This document shows, piece after piece, positions 6,284 through 14,407 of a stretch of 19,055 nucleotides of DNA (its first letter is position 1; each line of letters starts with the position of its first letter). The DNA lies in contig CALCYT010000017.1 of assembly GCA_937906455.1 (NCBI GenBank), positions 1 to 19,055 on the forward strand. The letters run 5' to 3'. The translations under genes and the position numbers were made by a program. Below the pieces are notes generated by a model. It saw only the letters and a list, made by a program, of their open reading frames with translations. It was not told where the DNA came from and did not search any database. This DNA comes from an uncultured Bacteroidales bacterium (GTDB taxonomy: Bacteria; Bacteroidota; Bacteroidia; Bacteroidales; F082).

Positions 6284-8464
6284 TCACTTTCGGTGAAATT
6301 TAGATTTTGAGTTTCTGTTCGGCTTGTTCACTAACGTGAAGTCCATTTGTTTCTTGATTAAATCGACTGCTTCGATGCGGACTTTGACAGCATCGCCGAG
6401 GCGGTATATCTGTCGGGTCTCCTGTCCGACGACACGGAAATTCTCCTCGTCGAGGTAATAGATGTCGTCCTGAAGGGTGTTGTAGCGCACCATGCCCTCG
6501 CATTTGCTGTCCTTGAGCTCCACGTAGATACCCCATTTGCTGATGCCGGAGATGAGTCCGTCAAAAACATGACCGATCTTATCCTGCAGATACTCAGCCT
6601 GTTTGAACTTCACCGACTCGCGTTCCATCTCGGCGGCCTTACGTTCCATCTCGGAGGCGTGCTGACACAGAACCTCGTATTCCGACTGGCTCACACTCGG
6701 CTGGTTTTCAAGCATATAACGCTCGATGAGACGATGCACCATCAGGTCTGGATAACGGCGTATTGGCGAGGTAAAATGCGTGTAAAACGGGAAAGCAAGT
6801 CCGTAATGCCCTATGTTGACGGTGCTGTAAATTGCCTTCGCCATCGTACGAAGTGCCACTGTCTCAACGAGATTGCGCTCACCTTTGCCTTCCACGGCAT
6901 CAAACAAGGCGTTGTACGACCTCACCAGGTTCTCCCGTGTGCTGATGTTCATCGTGAAGCCAAGTCGCGACACGAGGGCGATGAAATTGTAAAGTTTCTC
7001 GGGGTTAGGCTCGTCGTGCACACGATACACGAAAGTATAGTTGTGATATTTCGAGTCTTTCTTGCCAATCGCCTCAGCTATTGTCTTGTTACTCAGCAAC
7101 ATAAAGTCCTCGATGAGCATATTTGCCTCGTTTTGCACCTTCACGTAAGTGTCGATGGGGTGCATCTTCTCGTCGAGTATGAATTTCACCTCTTCGCTGT
7201 GGAAGTTAATTGAACCTTGCGCCATGCGTTTGTCGCGAAGTTTAGTGGCTAAATCATTGAGTATCAATATCTCATCTTTGAAATCACCATCACCGCCTTC
7301 AATCATGGTCTGGACTTCTTCGTAGGCGAAGCGGCGGTTTGACTTTATCACCGTCTTGCCAATCCATTTTTTGATGATTTCGGCTTTGTCGTTCATCTCA
7401 AACACCGTCGAGAAGGTCAGTTTTTCCTCATCGGGACGAAGAGAGCACACGTTGTTACAGAGTTTCTCGGGCAGCATGGGGATGGTACGGTCAACGAGAT
7501 ACACTGAGGTGCCGCGTTCCTGTGCTTCGCGGTCGATGGCGGAGCCAGGCTTCACATAGTGCGACACGTCAGCGATATGCACGCCCACCTCATGATGGCC
7601 GTTGGGCAGTCTCCGATAAGAGATAGCGTCGTCGAAGTCTTTGGCATCCTTGGGGTCGATGGTGATGGTGAAGACATCGCGGAAATCGCGACGTTTTTTG
7701 ATTTCAGAAGTAGAAATTTTATCTGAAATCTTGTCCGCCTCTTTCTCCACATCTTTCGGGAATTCTATCGGATAGTCGTATTCGAGAAGTATCGACTGCA
7801 TCTCGACGTTGTTCTCGCCCGGGTATCCGAGCACCTTCACGACCTCTCCGAAAGGGTTGCGCGCTTTGTCGGGCCAGTCGGTAAGTTTTACAATGACTTT
7901 CTGACCGTCCTTAGCTTTTTTATAGCTTCCTTTCGGGATGAAGAAATTGAGCGGCATGGTGGTGCGTTCCGACACCACGAAGGCGTAACCGTGTGATATT
8001 GAGAAGATTCCGACGAACTCCGTACGTGCACGTTCTATCACCTCCACTATCTCGCCTTCGTTTTTCTTAGTCTTACGTTTCGGGAACATCGCCACTCGCA
8101 CTTTGTCGCCGTGCAGTGCCTTGCCTGTGTTGTTGGACGCAATCTGGATATCTTCGCCACCGTCTTCAGGCACCACGTATGCCTTGCCGGTGCTTTTCAT
8201 ATCGACGGTTCCGACCACATATTGTGGCTTAGGACCGTATTTGCTTATCAAATCGGGGTTCAGGACATAGCTATATGGATGATGTTCAACGAGTTGACCA
8301 TCTTCATGAAGTTTCACAAGCACTTGATGTATCACGTCTTTGCCTGCAGCATCGCGAACGCCCATTATTTTTGCCACCTGTTTGTAGTTCAGAGGCTTAT
8401 AAGGATGCTCACCGAAGATTCTCAGAATCGTGTTGACGAAGGTGCTGAGGTTGTTTTTTCGCAT
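6284..8464 (-). CDS. rnr: Ribonuclease R
   Basis: A processive 3'-5' exoribonuclease that degrades structured RNA in the cytoplasm. Domains in order: N-terminal winged helix (to about residue 65), two cold-shock OB domains (about 85-215), the RNB catalytic domain (about 260-590) and a C-terminal S1 domain (about 635-715, with GLISGISKWGIYVEL), then a basic tail. The catalytic aspartates are visible in TIDPKDAKDFDDA, numbered from an upstream TTG at 8473 as D273, D279, D281 and D282, the RNase R/II metal-binding set. I prefer the ATG at 8464 (MRKNNLSTF) over that TTG. Length of about 726 residues is normal for Bacteroidota. It starts 11 bases after the chain-length gene, so it appears co-transcribed with the polysaccharide-export genes, an unusual position for rnr. 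Confidence 0.95.
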   Translation of the reverse strand: MRKNNLSTFVNTILRIFGEHPYKPLNYKQVAKIMGVRDAAGKDVIHQVLVKLHEDGQLVEHHPYSYVLNPDLISKYGPKPQYVVGTVDMKSTGKAYVVPEDGGEDIQIASNNTGKALHGDKVRVAMFPKRKTKKNEGEIVEVIERARTEFVGIFSISHGYAFVVSERTTMPLNFFIPKGSYKKAKDGQKVIVKLTDWPDKARNPFGEVVKVLGYPGENNVEMQSILLEYDYPIEFPKDVEKEADKISDKISTSEIKKRRDFRDVFTITIDPKDAKDFDDAISYRRLPNGHHEVGVHIADVSHYVKPGSAIDREAQERGTSVYLVDRTIPMLPEKLCNNVCSLRPDEEKLTFSTVFEMNDKAEIIKKWIGKTVIKSNRRFAYEEVQTMIEGGDGDFKDEILILNDLATKLRDKRMAQGSINFHSEEVKFILDEKMHPIDTYVKVQNEANMLIEDFMLLSNKTIAEAIGKKDSKYHNYTFVYRVHDEPNPEKLYNFIALVSRLGFTMNISTRENLVRSYNALFDAVEGKGERNLVETVALRTMAKAIYSTVNIGHYGLAFPFYTHFTSPIRRYPDLMVHRLIERYMLENQPSVSQSEYEVLCQHASEMERKAAEMERESVKFKQAEYLQDKIGHVFDGLISGISKWGIYVELKDSKCEGMVRYNTLQDDIYYLDEENFRVVGQETRQIYRLGDAVKVRIEAVDLIKKQMDFTLVNKPNRNSKSKFHRK

Positions 8465-8475
8465 TTGAAACAATA

Positions 8476-9630
8476 TTATTCAGCTGTTTCCTCTTCTTTC
8501 GGCTTTTTGAGCATCGCCTTGAACTTAGGCCAATAGCCCTTGGCAAAGACTATGCCGCAGCCGACTACAAACCCAAAGAACGTCCACATAATGAGCGTCT
8601 TGGCTCTGCTGTTCGACGGCTTCATCGGTATGGTGACGGGCTGGATGACGGCAAAAACAGGAGTGTCTTTCTTCACCTGCATCTTAGCCTGTTCCAGCTG
8701 CTTTGCCATCTCATTAAAGATGGCGTTTGATATGTTGTATTTCGCCTGGATGCGGTCTCTTTCTATCTCGTCGCGCGAGTTCATCACGCTTTTCGAACGG
8801 TCTTTGATAGCTGCCAGCTCTTCCTGATAACCCTCGTTTTCCTTCTTGATTTCAAAGTAACGTGCTTGGATATACTCCAAGTCTTTCTGTGATTTCTCAA
8901 TACGGAAGCGTGTCACCTCATCCTGCAAGAGCTGTTGTGCCTTCGAGGCAAGCTCGGCTGTCTGAACAGGCTCGGAGCCATGCACTGTCAAGGTGAGATA
9001 ACCTTCTTTTTTGTTGACGTCAAGAGAGACTATCCTGCTAAAGGCGTCAAGCATCTTCTGTTCGTTGACGCTCACTATAATCGGGCGAGGCTCATGATTT
9101 GAGGCGGTGCTGTCGCCTACATTATATTCTATCTCAGGCTGTTTGCCGCGTATCGCGTTCATTATCACACCCGGAAGTCCGACGGTATATTTCATTATCA
9201 CAGAAAACACCGACGGTTTCTCGATACCCGACAAGGCATAGTCGAACATGCTTATCGGATAATTGCATTTAGTGTAGTGCAGAGGCGTGTGCATGAGCTC
9301 AAGGCGATACGGCACGCTGTTCACTATCTCAGGATATACCAAAGGCGACAAGTCAGTGGCGCTTGTTGACATACCCACATCGATGCCGGCTAAAGCCGCC
9401 AAGCTACCCAACGAAGAATTCTGTCTTGAGTTGAGTTGCGGCACCATCACCGTCTGGACGGTATATGAGCGTTTCATGGTGAAGGCGGCCAGCAGACCCA
9501 GCACGATGAATATCCCGAGTGTGACAAACACCGTTTTGCGGCCATCCCACAACTGACGGATTAGAGCCATTATGTCGATGCCTTCTTCTTCGTTCTCAAC
9601 GGGTTTTACGTTATTTTCGTTGTTATCCAT
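8476..9630 (-). CDS. Wzz-type chain-length determinant protein
   Basis: This 384-residue protein is a polysaccharide co-polymerase of the Wzz family, which sets O-antigen or capsule chain length from the inner membrane. It has a cytoplasmic acidic start, a first membrane helix at about 34-53 (FVTLGIFIVLGLLAAF), a periplasmic region with coiled-coil-forming helices (about 240-325), a proline-containing segment (VTIPMKPSNS) and a second membrane helix near 347-367 (WTFFGFVVGCGIVFA). The lysine-rich C-terminal tail has no tyrosine-kinase domain, so this is the kinase-less type. It follows the Wza-like gene by 6 bases and precedes RNase R by 11, indicating one transcript. Confidence 0.88.
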   Translation of the reverse strand: MDNNENNVKPVENEEEGIDIMALIRQLWDGRKTVFVTLGIFIVLGLLAAFTMKRSYTVQTVMVPQLNSRQNSSLGSLAALAGIDVGMSTSATDLSPLVYPEIVNSVPYRLELMHTPLHYTKCNYPISMFDYALSGIEKPSVFSVIMKYTVGLPGVIMNAIRGKQPEIEYNVGDSTASNHEPRPIIVSVNEQKMLDAFSRIVSLDVNKKEGYLTLTVHGSEPVQTAELASKAQQLLQDEVTRFRIEKSQKDLEYIQARYFEIKKENEGYQEELAAIKDRSKSVMNSRDEIERDRIQAKYNISNAIFNEMAKQLEQAKMQVKKDTPVFAVIQPVTIPMKPSNSRAKTLIMWTFFGFVVGCGIVFAKGYWPKFKAMLKKPKEEETAE

Positions 9631-9636
9631 GACTAA

Positions 9637-12315
9637 TTATTTCAAGTTGTTAAGCAGAAGGATAATTGACACCACAGATGTGAGGGAAGCCAAAGTGTTC
9701 CTCATCTCATAGTTCCAGTCAATTTTCTCTTTCGGCTTCTCTATGCGTTCTTTCTTATCCGTATCTATACGCAATGTTATGACTCCGCCCGGCTCCACTC
9801 TCGGATAACGACGGAATATGAAGCGCGCCGTGCCTTCAGCCTGGTTGTTAGGCATTGTCACCGTGACGCTGCTGCGGTCGGCTATCCTGACGAAACCGCC
9901 GGCATAGTGACGTATATACCATTTCGCGCTGTGATGGCCGTCATACACTATAAGTTTATGGTCGGAAGAGAAGCCATCCACCACATACTGGCTCATGTGC
10001 GTGCCTGTCTCGCGAATCATCACGGTGTTCTCTTGACGGGCAATGGTTATAACATCGCCTTCCATCAGGATGGGGTCGTCCTTGACACTGTTTTTGTGTT
10101 TCTTCACCTTACGCAGGTCGATACCGATGTTTCCTGTGCTACGACCGTTGGTACGCATCAGACGAGCATAAGGGTCGGCGTCGCTGAGGAGGCCGCCGGC
10201 GCGTTTTATGATGTCCCACAGCTGAGTCTTGCTATCTTCCAAGACATATACGCCGGGGTATTTGACGCGGCCGTTCACCTCGACATATCTTCCGGTTGAA
10301 TAATTTGGTGTCATGCGAACCACGATATGGTCGAAGGGCTGCAATTTGAAATCATTGCCTATGATGTTATATTCCTCATCCACTGTAAGAGTAATCTGTT
10401 CAAGTTGAACCTCGTTGGAGGTGGAGATATTCAGGCGGAACACCTCCACGCGGTCGTATGCCGCTCCCACCTCAAAGCCTCCTGCCATCCAAAGGATGTC
10501 GTGGATGGTAAGCGTCTCGTCGTACGTTGTCCCGAACGGGTTCTTCACCGCGCCGTCAACACGCACCTCTCCGACATTGGTATATGTGGTGTTGTCATAA
10601 ACATTGAGACGGTCGCCGGGTTGCAGTTCCTTATCGCCGTCACTTTCAAGATTCACGCGTATATACGACATCTTATCAGGATTTGAGATGTCTTTACGGA
10701 AGATGTAAGCCACCGGGAAGTTGTTTGGTTTGAGACCACCGGCAAAGTCGATAGCCTGGCTTATGGTCATGTGGTCGTTGAGGCCGAATGACTTAGAGAA
10801 GGGTTTACGCACCTCGCCGCTGACCGCAATCGTACCCACATCACGGTATGTCGATTGTTTCAACACCGTCACTTTGTCGCGTGAGACGAGAGTGAAGTCG
10901 GGGTTGCCATTGACACCAGGGAAAGGCACTGTGATAACCTCAACGGTCTCGTCGTTTTTTGTGCGTTCCACGAAGAGATAATCCGTGAGGGCTGTGTAAC
11001 GCGGTTTAGCGTTTTCAAGCAAAGTCTTAAGGGAGGTGTTTTTGTCAAGTTCGAAACGGCCATCGTAATAAACGTCGCCTTCGACAGACACATAGTTCTC
11101 CACCGGCTCGTTGGCTGTCTTGATGCGGACGATGTCGCCGGCCAAGAGGTTTACCTTAAGTTTGCCTGATGTCACCTCACTGAGTTTATAGTCTTGGTAA
11201 ATCACCTGACCATTTTCAAGGCGTTCTATCTGAACATATTCGGGATACACTCTCCAAGTGAGGCCGCCGGCATATTCGATAAGGTCGGCGAGTGTCTCTT
11301 TGTCAAGCATCTCATAACGCATCGGGCGGTTCACTGCGCCTTCGATGGTCACTATTTTCTGTGCCACCGGCACGAAGATGACATCACCGTTCTGTATGTC
11401 GTAGTTCATTCCCACATTGGGTTGTCTCATATATTTATAAAGGTCAAGGGTTACGGTCTTGCCTCCGCGTGAGAGTTGGATGTTACGCACCGTACCGATA
11501 CTCGTCGGGCCGCCGGCAGCCACCAAAGCGTTGAACACGTTGTTCAGTGCGCTTATCGTGAATCCGCCCTGCACGCCCACCTCGCCGTAGATGCTGACAG
11601 AAACGGTACGCGCGGTGGTTATTGTCACCGCTATCTGGTCTTGTTTGAACGAGAAGCTCTGGCTCAGTCTGCTGCGGATGGCCTCTCTTGCTTGCGCCAA
11701 TGTCATCCCTTTCAGGAATATCTTTCCTGCGGTGACAGGCGCGATGCTGCCGTCGGCGGCGATACGCTGGTGTATCTCGGTCTGTGAGGAGCCGAAGATA
11801 GAGATATGCACCTCATCGCCCTCGCCGAGGATATATGTCTCAGGAGCCTGTGCCCCGTCAGTGGTGCGGAACACGTCAAGGTTTTTGCCTGTAAACAAGG
11901 AGTGCCCGTAGATGTCGTTACCCTCTGCTGGTGACACGTCGTTTGCCTCCAACGCCTCTTGCAAGGCGTTCTCGGCAGCGGCCTCGCCGGTGGTGGTCTG
12001 TGGCACATCTTCCATTGTCATGACGACAGCATCGCCTCCGGTGGCAGCCGCTGCCGGATTTGCTGTCGCGGCATTTTTCTCCGCCACCATTTTGTTCAGG
12101 ATTTCAGTAACTCTTCCTTGGTAGTTGGCATACTCTGTAGGCGGGATATTGTCCACATCAATGCCTTCCTGGAGGAGGCGTGAACGCACTTCTGTCTCTT
12201 CAAGTCCGCGTTTTTGCAGTTCTGAACGTGCCATCGACATCATATCAGGCGTCTGCGCCAGCAAGGTGGCAGGCAACGCCGCAAAGAACATAACGATTAA
12301 CAATAATTTTTTCAT
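9637..12315 (-). CDS. Wza-like SLBB-domain polysaccharide export protein
   Basis: An 892-residue outer-membrane/periplasmic polysaccharide export protein. A signal peptide ends near LLAQ (residue 21). An amphipathic N-terminal region is followed by a low-complexity Ala/Thr stretch (about 80-125). The Poly_export (Wza) domain begins at YILGEGDEVHISIFG (about 161-235), and several SLBB beta-grasp repeats follow, each with a V-x-V-x-G-x-V pattern (for example VSIYGEV, VTIEGAV, VSVEGDV, IAVSGEV, VRVDGAV, VEVNGRV). A hydrophobic helix near the C-terminus (SVVSIILLLNN) could sit in the membrane. No lipobox is present, unlike enterobacterial Wza. It is more than twice the length of E. coli Wza (379 residues), as usual for the multi-SLBB version in Bacteroidota. 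First gene of the Wza-Wzz-rnr transcript. Confidence 0.92.
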   Translation of the reverse strand: MKKLLLIVMFFAALPATLLAQTPDMMSMARSELQKRGLEETEVRSRLLQEGIDVDNIPPTEYANYQGRVTEILNKMVAEKNAATANPAAAATGGDAVVMTMEDVPQTTTGEAAAENALQEALEANDVSPAEGNDIYGHSLFTGKNLDVFRTTDGAQAPETYILGEGDEVHISIFGSSQTEIHQRIAADGSIAPVTAGKIFLKGMTLAQAREAIRSRLSQSFSFKQDQIAVTITTARTVSVSIYGEVGVQGGFTISALNNVFNALVAAGGPTSIGTVRNIQLSRGGKTVTLDLYKYMRQPNVGMNYDIQNGDVIFVPVAQKIVTIEGAVNRPMRYEMLDKETLADLIEYAGGLTWRVYPEYVQIERLENGQVIYQDYKLSEVTSGKLKVNLLAGDIVRIKTANEPVENYVSVEGDVYYDGRFELDKNTSLKTLLENAKPRYTALTDYLFVERTKNDETVEVITVPFPGVNGNPDFTLVSRDKVTVLKQSTYRDVGTIAVSGEVRKPFSKSFGLNDHMTISQAIDFAGGLKPNNFPVAYIFRKDISNPDKMSYIRVNLESDGDKELQPGDRLNVYDNTTYTNVGEVRVDGAVKNPFGTTYDETLTIHDILWMAGGFEVGAAYDRVEVFRLNISTSNEVQLEQITLTVDEEYNIIGNDFKLQPFDHIVVRMTPNYSTGRYVEVNGRVKYPGVYVLEDSKTQLWDIIKRAGGLLSDADPYARLMRTNGRSTGNIGIDLRKVKKHKNSVKDDPILMEGDVITIARQENTVMIRETGTHMSQYVVDGFSSDHKLIVYDGHHSAKWYIRHYAGGFVRIADRSSVTVTMPNNQAEGTARFIFRRYPRVEPGGVITLRIDTDKKERIEKPKEKIDWNYEMRNTLASLTSVVSIILLLNNLK

Positions 12316-12357
12316 AGTTATTTGTTTGATTAAATTTTATACGTAACATTTAGCCTG

Positions 12358-12365
12358 CAAAGATA
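12358..12365 (-). promoter_or_regulatory. -7 promoter element for the polysaccharide-export transcript
   Basis: TATCTTTG on the - strand, followed by GC, matches the Bacteroidetes -7 element. It lies about 43 bases before the start codon of the Wza-like gene. A TTTG occurs only 12 bases upstream, so the -33 element is not at standard spacing. Confidence 0.5.
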
Positions 12366-12398
12366 CGAATATTTTCGCAAAGAGCTAATAAAAAAGTA

Positions 12399-12614
12399 TT
12401 ATTTCAATTTTTTAACGATAAATTTTATATCATCATCTGAGACCCAGGGGCCGGAGGGAAGACAGATCCCTGTTTTGAACAGTTTTTCTGAGATGCCGTT
12501 CACGTATGCGGGAGCGTTGTTGTAAACGGGCTGCAAATGCATAGGTTTCCACAGCGGGCGTGCCTCGATGCCATCGTTGGCGAGGCAAAGGTAGATGGTG
12601 TCGTTGGTTTTCAT
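12399..12614 (-). pseudogene. C-terminal remnant of a DegT/DnrJ/EryC1/StrS (PglE-type) aminotransferase
   Basis: The 71 codons encode only the last fifth of a PLP-dependent sugar aminotransferase. The segment IEARPLWKPMHLQPVY followed by A-Y-V-N-G-I-S-E-x-L-F and GICLPSGP is the conserved C-terminal block of the DegT family, normally about 370-400 residues. The PLP-lysine region and everything before it are absent, and a TGA stop lies two codons before the first ATG. A TATCTTTG element at 12636-12643 could still give transcription. In intact loci such enzymes make amino-sugars (for example the 4-amino sugar of the Pgl pathway) for surface glycans, fitting its place just before the export genes. 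Remnant status is clear; original substrate unknown. Confidence 0.85.
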
Positions 12615-12635
12615 GAATCAATAGCCATTTCGCCG

Positions 12636-12643
12636 CAAAGATA
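12636..12643 (-). promoter_or_regulatory. -7-like element before the aminotransferase remnant
   Basis: TATCTTTGC on the - strand, 21 bases before the ATG of the remnant. It may be a real promoter feeding the remnant and the export genes, or a chance match; no matching -33 element is seen. Confidence 0.35.
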
Positions 12644-12706
12644 CGACTTTTTCTGATATGGCCGTAGAAATCGTGTAAAAATCCCCGACAGACTTGTTTT
12701 TGTTTA

Positions 12707-12970
12707 ATTATTGCTGTCAGCTAAAACTTTTTAAGCCACACAAAAACTAAGGTCGGAATCCAAGCGAGGATTCCGACCTTTTTGTTATCTTTGGTTTCGT
12801 TACAAAATGTCAATAACGTAAACCAAGGTACACATCTTATCGGACAGCCGAAGACTGCAGGGCGCCCACAACGCCCACACCTGTATTTACAAACAAGTCC
12901 GCAATGCCTATTTATCAGCACTGCGGACACATATTTTGTCGCTTTTCAACTTTTAGCGGACAGCAATAAT
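12707..12970. mobile_element. 264-bp element with 20-bp terminal inverted repeats (MITE-like or IS remnant)
   Basis: The ends ATTATTGCTGTCAGCTAAAA (12707-12726) and TTTTAGCGGACAGCAATAAT (12951-12970) are reverse complements with one mismatch, and weaker similarity continues inward. No transposase reading frame is present. Inside are a strong hairpin (12749-12780) and an imperfect one (GTCCGCAATGC at 12897-12907 with GCACTGCGGAC at 12918-12928). The core CGGACAGC of the right end also occurs internally at 12841-12848. I see no convincing target-site duplication. It looks like a non-autonomous derivative of an insertion sequence, whose family I cannot name. Together with the flanking promoter-like element and the hairpin at 13042-13079, it fills the gap 12615-13097. 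Confidence 0.6.
12749..12783 (+). terminator. Strong intrinsic terminator hairpin inside the inverted-repeat element
   Basis: AAGGTCGGAATCC (12749-12761), loop AAGCGA, GGATTCCGACCTT (12768-12780), then TTT, so five T residues in all follow the GC-rich stem. The perfect 13-bp stem is typical of a rho-independent terminator on the + strand. On the - strand the stem is followed by AGTTTTTG, so it could work in both directions. Confidence 0.65.
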
Positions 12971-13041
12971 AGACAATATGTTCTAATTTTGTAGAATCTT
13001 ACAACGTTGGTTCTTTTCTTACATGGATTTGTTTTGATTTA

Positions 13042-13079
13042 ACCAAACCACACCCCATACATATGGGGTGTGGTTTGGT
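13042..13079 (-). terminator. 17-bp perfect hairpin after the LRR gene
   Basis: Arms 13042-13058 and 13063-13079 are perfect complements around the loop ACAT. It lies 18 bases past the stop codon of the LRR gene, where a terminator is expected on the - strand. Only a modest TTAAAT follows the stem, so termination could be partial; it may also act as a transcript-stabilising hairpin. Confidence 0.6.
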
Positions 13080-13097
13080 GACAATTATAAATTACAA

Positions 13098-14006
13098 TCA
13101 TTCATAAACAATATATGCTGGTTGTTCCGAGTCGGTACGTCCTTGCCACCCCGAATCGCTTTCGATGCGGGCTTGAACCTTGCTGCCAATTTGCATGTAA
13201 TTGTTGTAGAACTTGAATTCTGTGAGGTCTATTTTGTCCGCCAATTCTTCTGGAACCTTACCACTGAATTTATTGTGATATATGTGGCACTTTTTCAGTT
13301 TTTTGAGTTTTGTCAGTTCTTCAATACTGCCTTCAAGACGATTGTGGTTCAAATATAATTCTTCTAATGAGTCCATGTGGTCCAGATGAGGCAGCTTGCC
13401 CATAATTTGATTGAATTCCAGATGCAGGACTTTCAGGTTGCGTAGGTTCCCGAGTGTGGGAGGGAGTGAATCGGAAAGGAAGTTATAGTGGAGACTCAAT
13501 GCTTCAAGGCATGTCAGTTTTTCAATGTCATCCGGAATGTCTCCGCGTGCACCTTGAGAATAATTACCATGGAGATAATTGTTGCGCAAGGTGAGGCTTT
13601 TGACACGATTTGTGTACACTAATACGTTGTTGACAACGCTTACAGTTTTTGTCATCACAACACCTTCCCACATATCAAGGGCAGCTGATGTGTCCCAATT
13701 CTTATGGCTTGTCCAGCTTCTCCCACAAGTGTTTTTGTAAAGTCTTGACAAGAAATCGCGCTCTGCAGCGACTTCGTTGGCCATTTCATGCACTTTATTA
13801 ATCTCATACTTTCCGACGCCGAGTTTCAGAAATTCGCCTGCTTTTTGTTCGAGAAGTTTCTGCGTTCGATCTACTGATGATACATGGTCGTCTATTTCAA
13901 TCATAATACTGATATTGTCAAGCGTAGGTTTCGAAAACTTTTTTATACCTGCGTTTTTCAATCGGCGTGTTATGCCTGATTTTGTTGTATAGATTTTTAC
14001 AGCCAT
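13098..14006 (-). CDS. Leucine-rich-repeat protein without signal peptide
   Basis: This 302-residue protein has a charged N-terminal region (1-85) of no recognised family. Residues 89-115 (LYKNTCGRSWTSHKNW..., ending D-M-W-E-G-V) form the cap that precedes LRRs in many Bacteroidota proteins (F-Y-x-x-x-x-G-x-x-W-x-x-x-x-x-W). About five or six plant-type repeats follow (about 135-272; LxxLxLxxNxLxGxIPxxL, for example LEALSLHYNFLSDSLPPTLG). A short tail ends in YIVYE. LRRs bind proteins. Most Bacteroidota relatives are exported, but here the start MAVKIYTTKSGITRRL has no signal sequence or sorting domain, implying a cytoplasmic protein or a lost export signal. It sits alone between decayed genes, with a hairpin downstream and no clear -7 element upstream. 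Confidence 0.8.
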   Translation of the reverse strand: MAVKIYTTKSGITRRLKNAGIKKFSKPTLDNISIMIEIDDHVSSVDRTQKLLEQKAGEFLKLGVGKYEINKVHEMANEVAAERDFLSRLYKNTCGRSWTSHKNWDTSAALDMWEGVVMTKTVSVVNNVLVYTNRVKSLTLRNNYLHGNYSQGARGDIPDDIEKLTCLEALSLHYNFLSDSLPPTLGNLRNLKVLHLEFNQIMGKLPHLDHMDSLEELYLNHNRLEGSIEELTKLKKLKKCHIYHNKFSGKVPEELADKIDLTEFKFYNNYMQIGSKVQARIESDSGWQGRTDSEQPAYIVYE

Positions 14007-14062
14007 AATGTTAATGATTTATAAGTTTATAATCTAAAATACTACTGATGCGTTAATTTTTT

Positions 14063-14296
14063 TTAAAATAAAGTCAGTTCAATGACATCCTGATTTGGAA
14101 TGAGTGGTTGTGGCTCTGTCACCAGTTGTTTCATGTCCATTCTCACCAGTCCGTACACCTTGACCAAAGTGGCAATCTCGGTGATTGAGTGCGGGTTGTT
14201 CTTTTCAAAACGGATTGTCCAAATCCGATTTGAAACCCAAAGGTTCTCGCTTTCGTTATCATGGAAATACCACTACGGCACTTCTTTTATTTGCAT
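14063..14296 (-). pseudogene. Decayed small reading frame with in-frame TAG
   Basis: From the ATG at 14296 the frame reads MQIKEVP, a TAG at 14273-14275, then 69 codons of protein-like sequence beginning WYFHDNESENLWVSNRIW and including NPHSITEIATLVKVYGLVRMD, ending DVIELTLF and TAA at 14063. The composition (Trp, Ile, charged residues, helix-forming stretch) looks genuinely coding, and the upstream MQIKEVP joins it smoothly if the stop is read as a sense codon. I do not recognise the family; a small helical DNA- or protein-binding protein is possible. Alternatively it is a longer gene that lost its 5' part. The stop codon makes a functional full-length product unlikely. Confidence 0.45.
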
Positions 14297-14321
14297 AAAA
14301 GCTTCCGATTTTCTATCTTTG
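14290..14321 (+). promoter_or_regulatory. Orphan + strand promoter-like pair
   Basis: TTTG at 14290-14293 and TATCTTTG at 14314-14321 are 20 bases apart, matching both elements and the spacing of a Bacteroidetes promoter. No convincing + strand gene follows. The only open stretch runs from a TTG at 14329 (LGFYALEVEFPATLKEDQPF...) to a stop near 14412, and a 10-codon frame starts at the ATG at 14339. Confidence 0.4.
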
Positions 14322-14407
14322 TACTATCTTGGGGTTTTATGCGCTGGAGGTGGAGTTCCCCGCTACACTGAAAGAAGACCAACCATTCTTGTTATCGGTT
14401 TCGTTTG

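Noticed and set aside
6569..7213. Long + strand open frame opposite RNase R, and similar frames opposite the Wza-like and wecB genes
   Set aside because: The - strand genes show full family motifs along their length; the + strand frames are low-quality antisense shadows with no recognisable domains.
12721..12994. Small frames on both strands inside the inverted-repeat element as transposase remnants
   Set aside because: The - strand frame largely translates the terminator hairpin, neither frame starts convincingly, and no DDE or HUH motif is visible.
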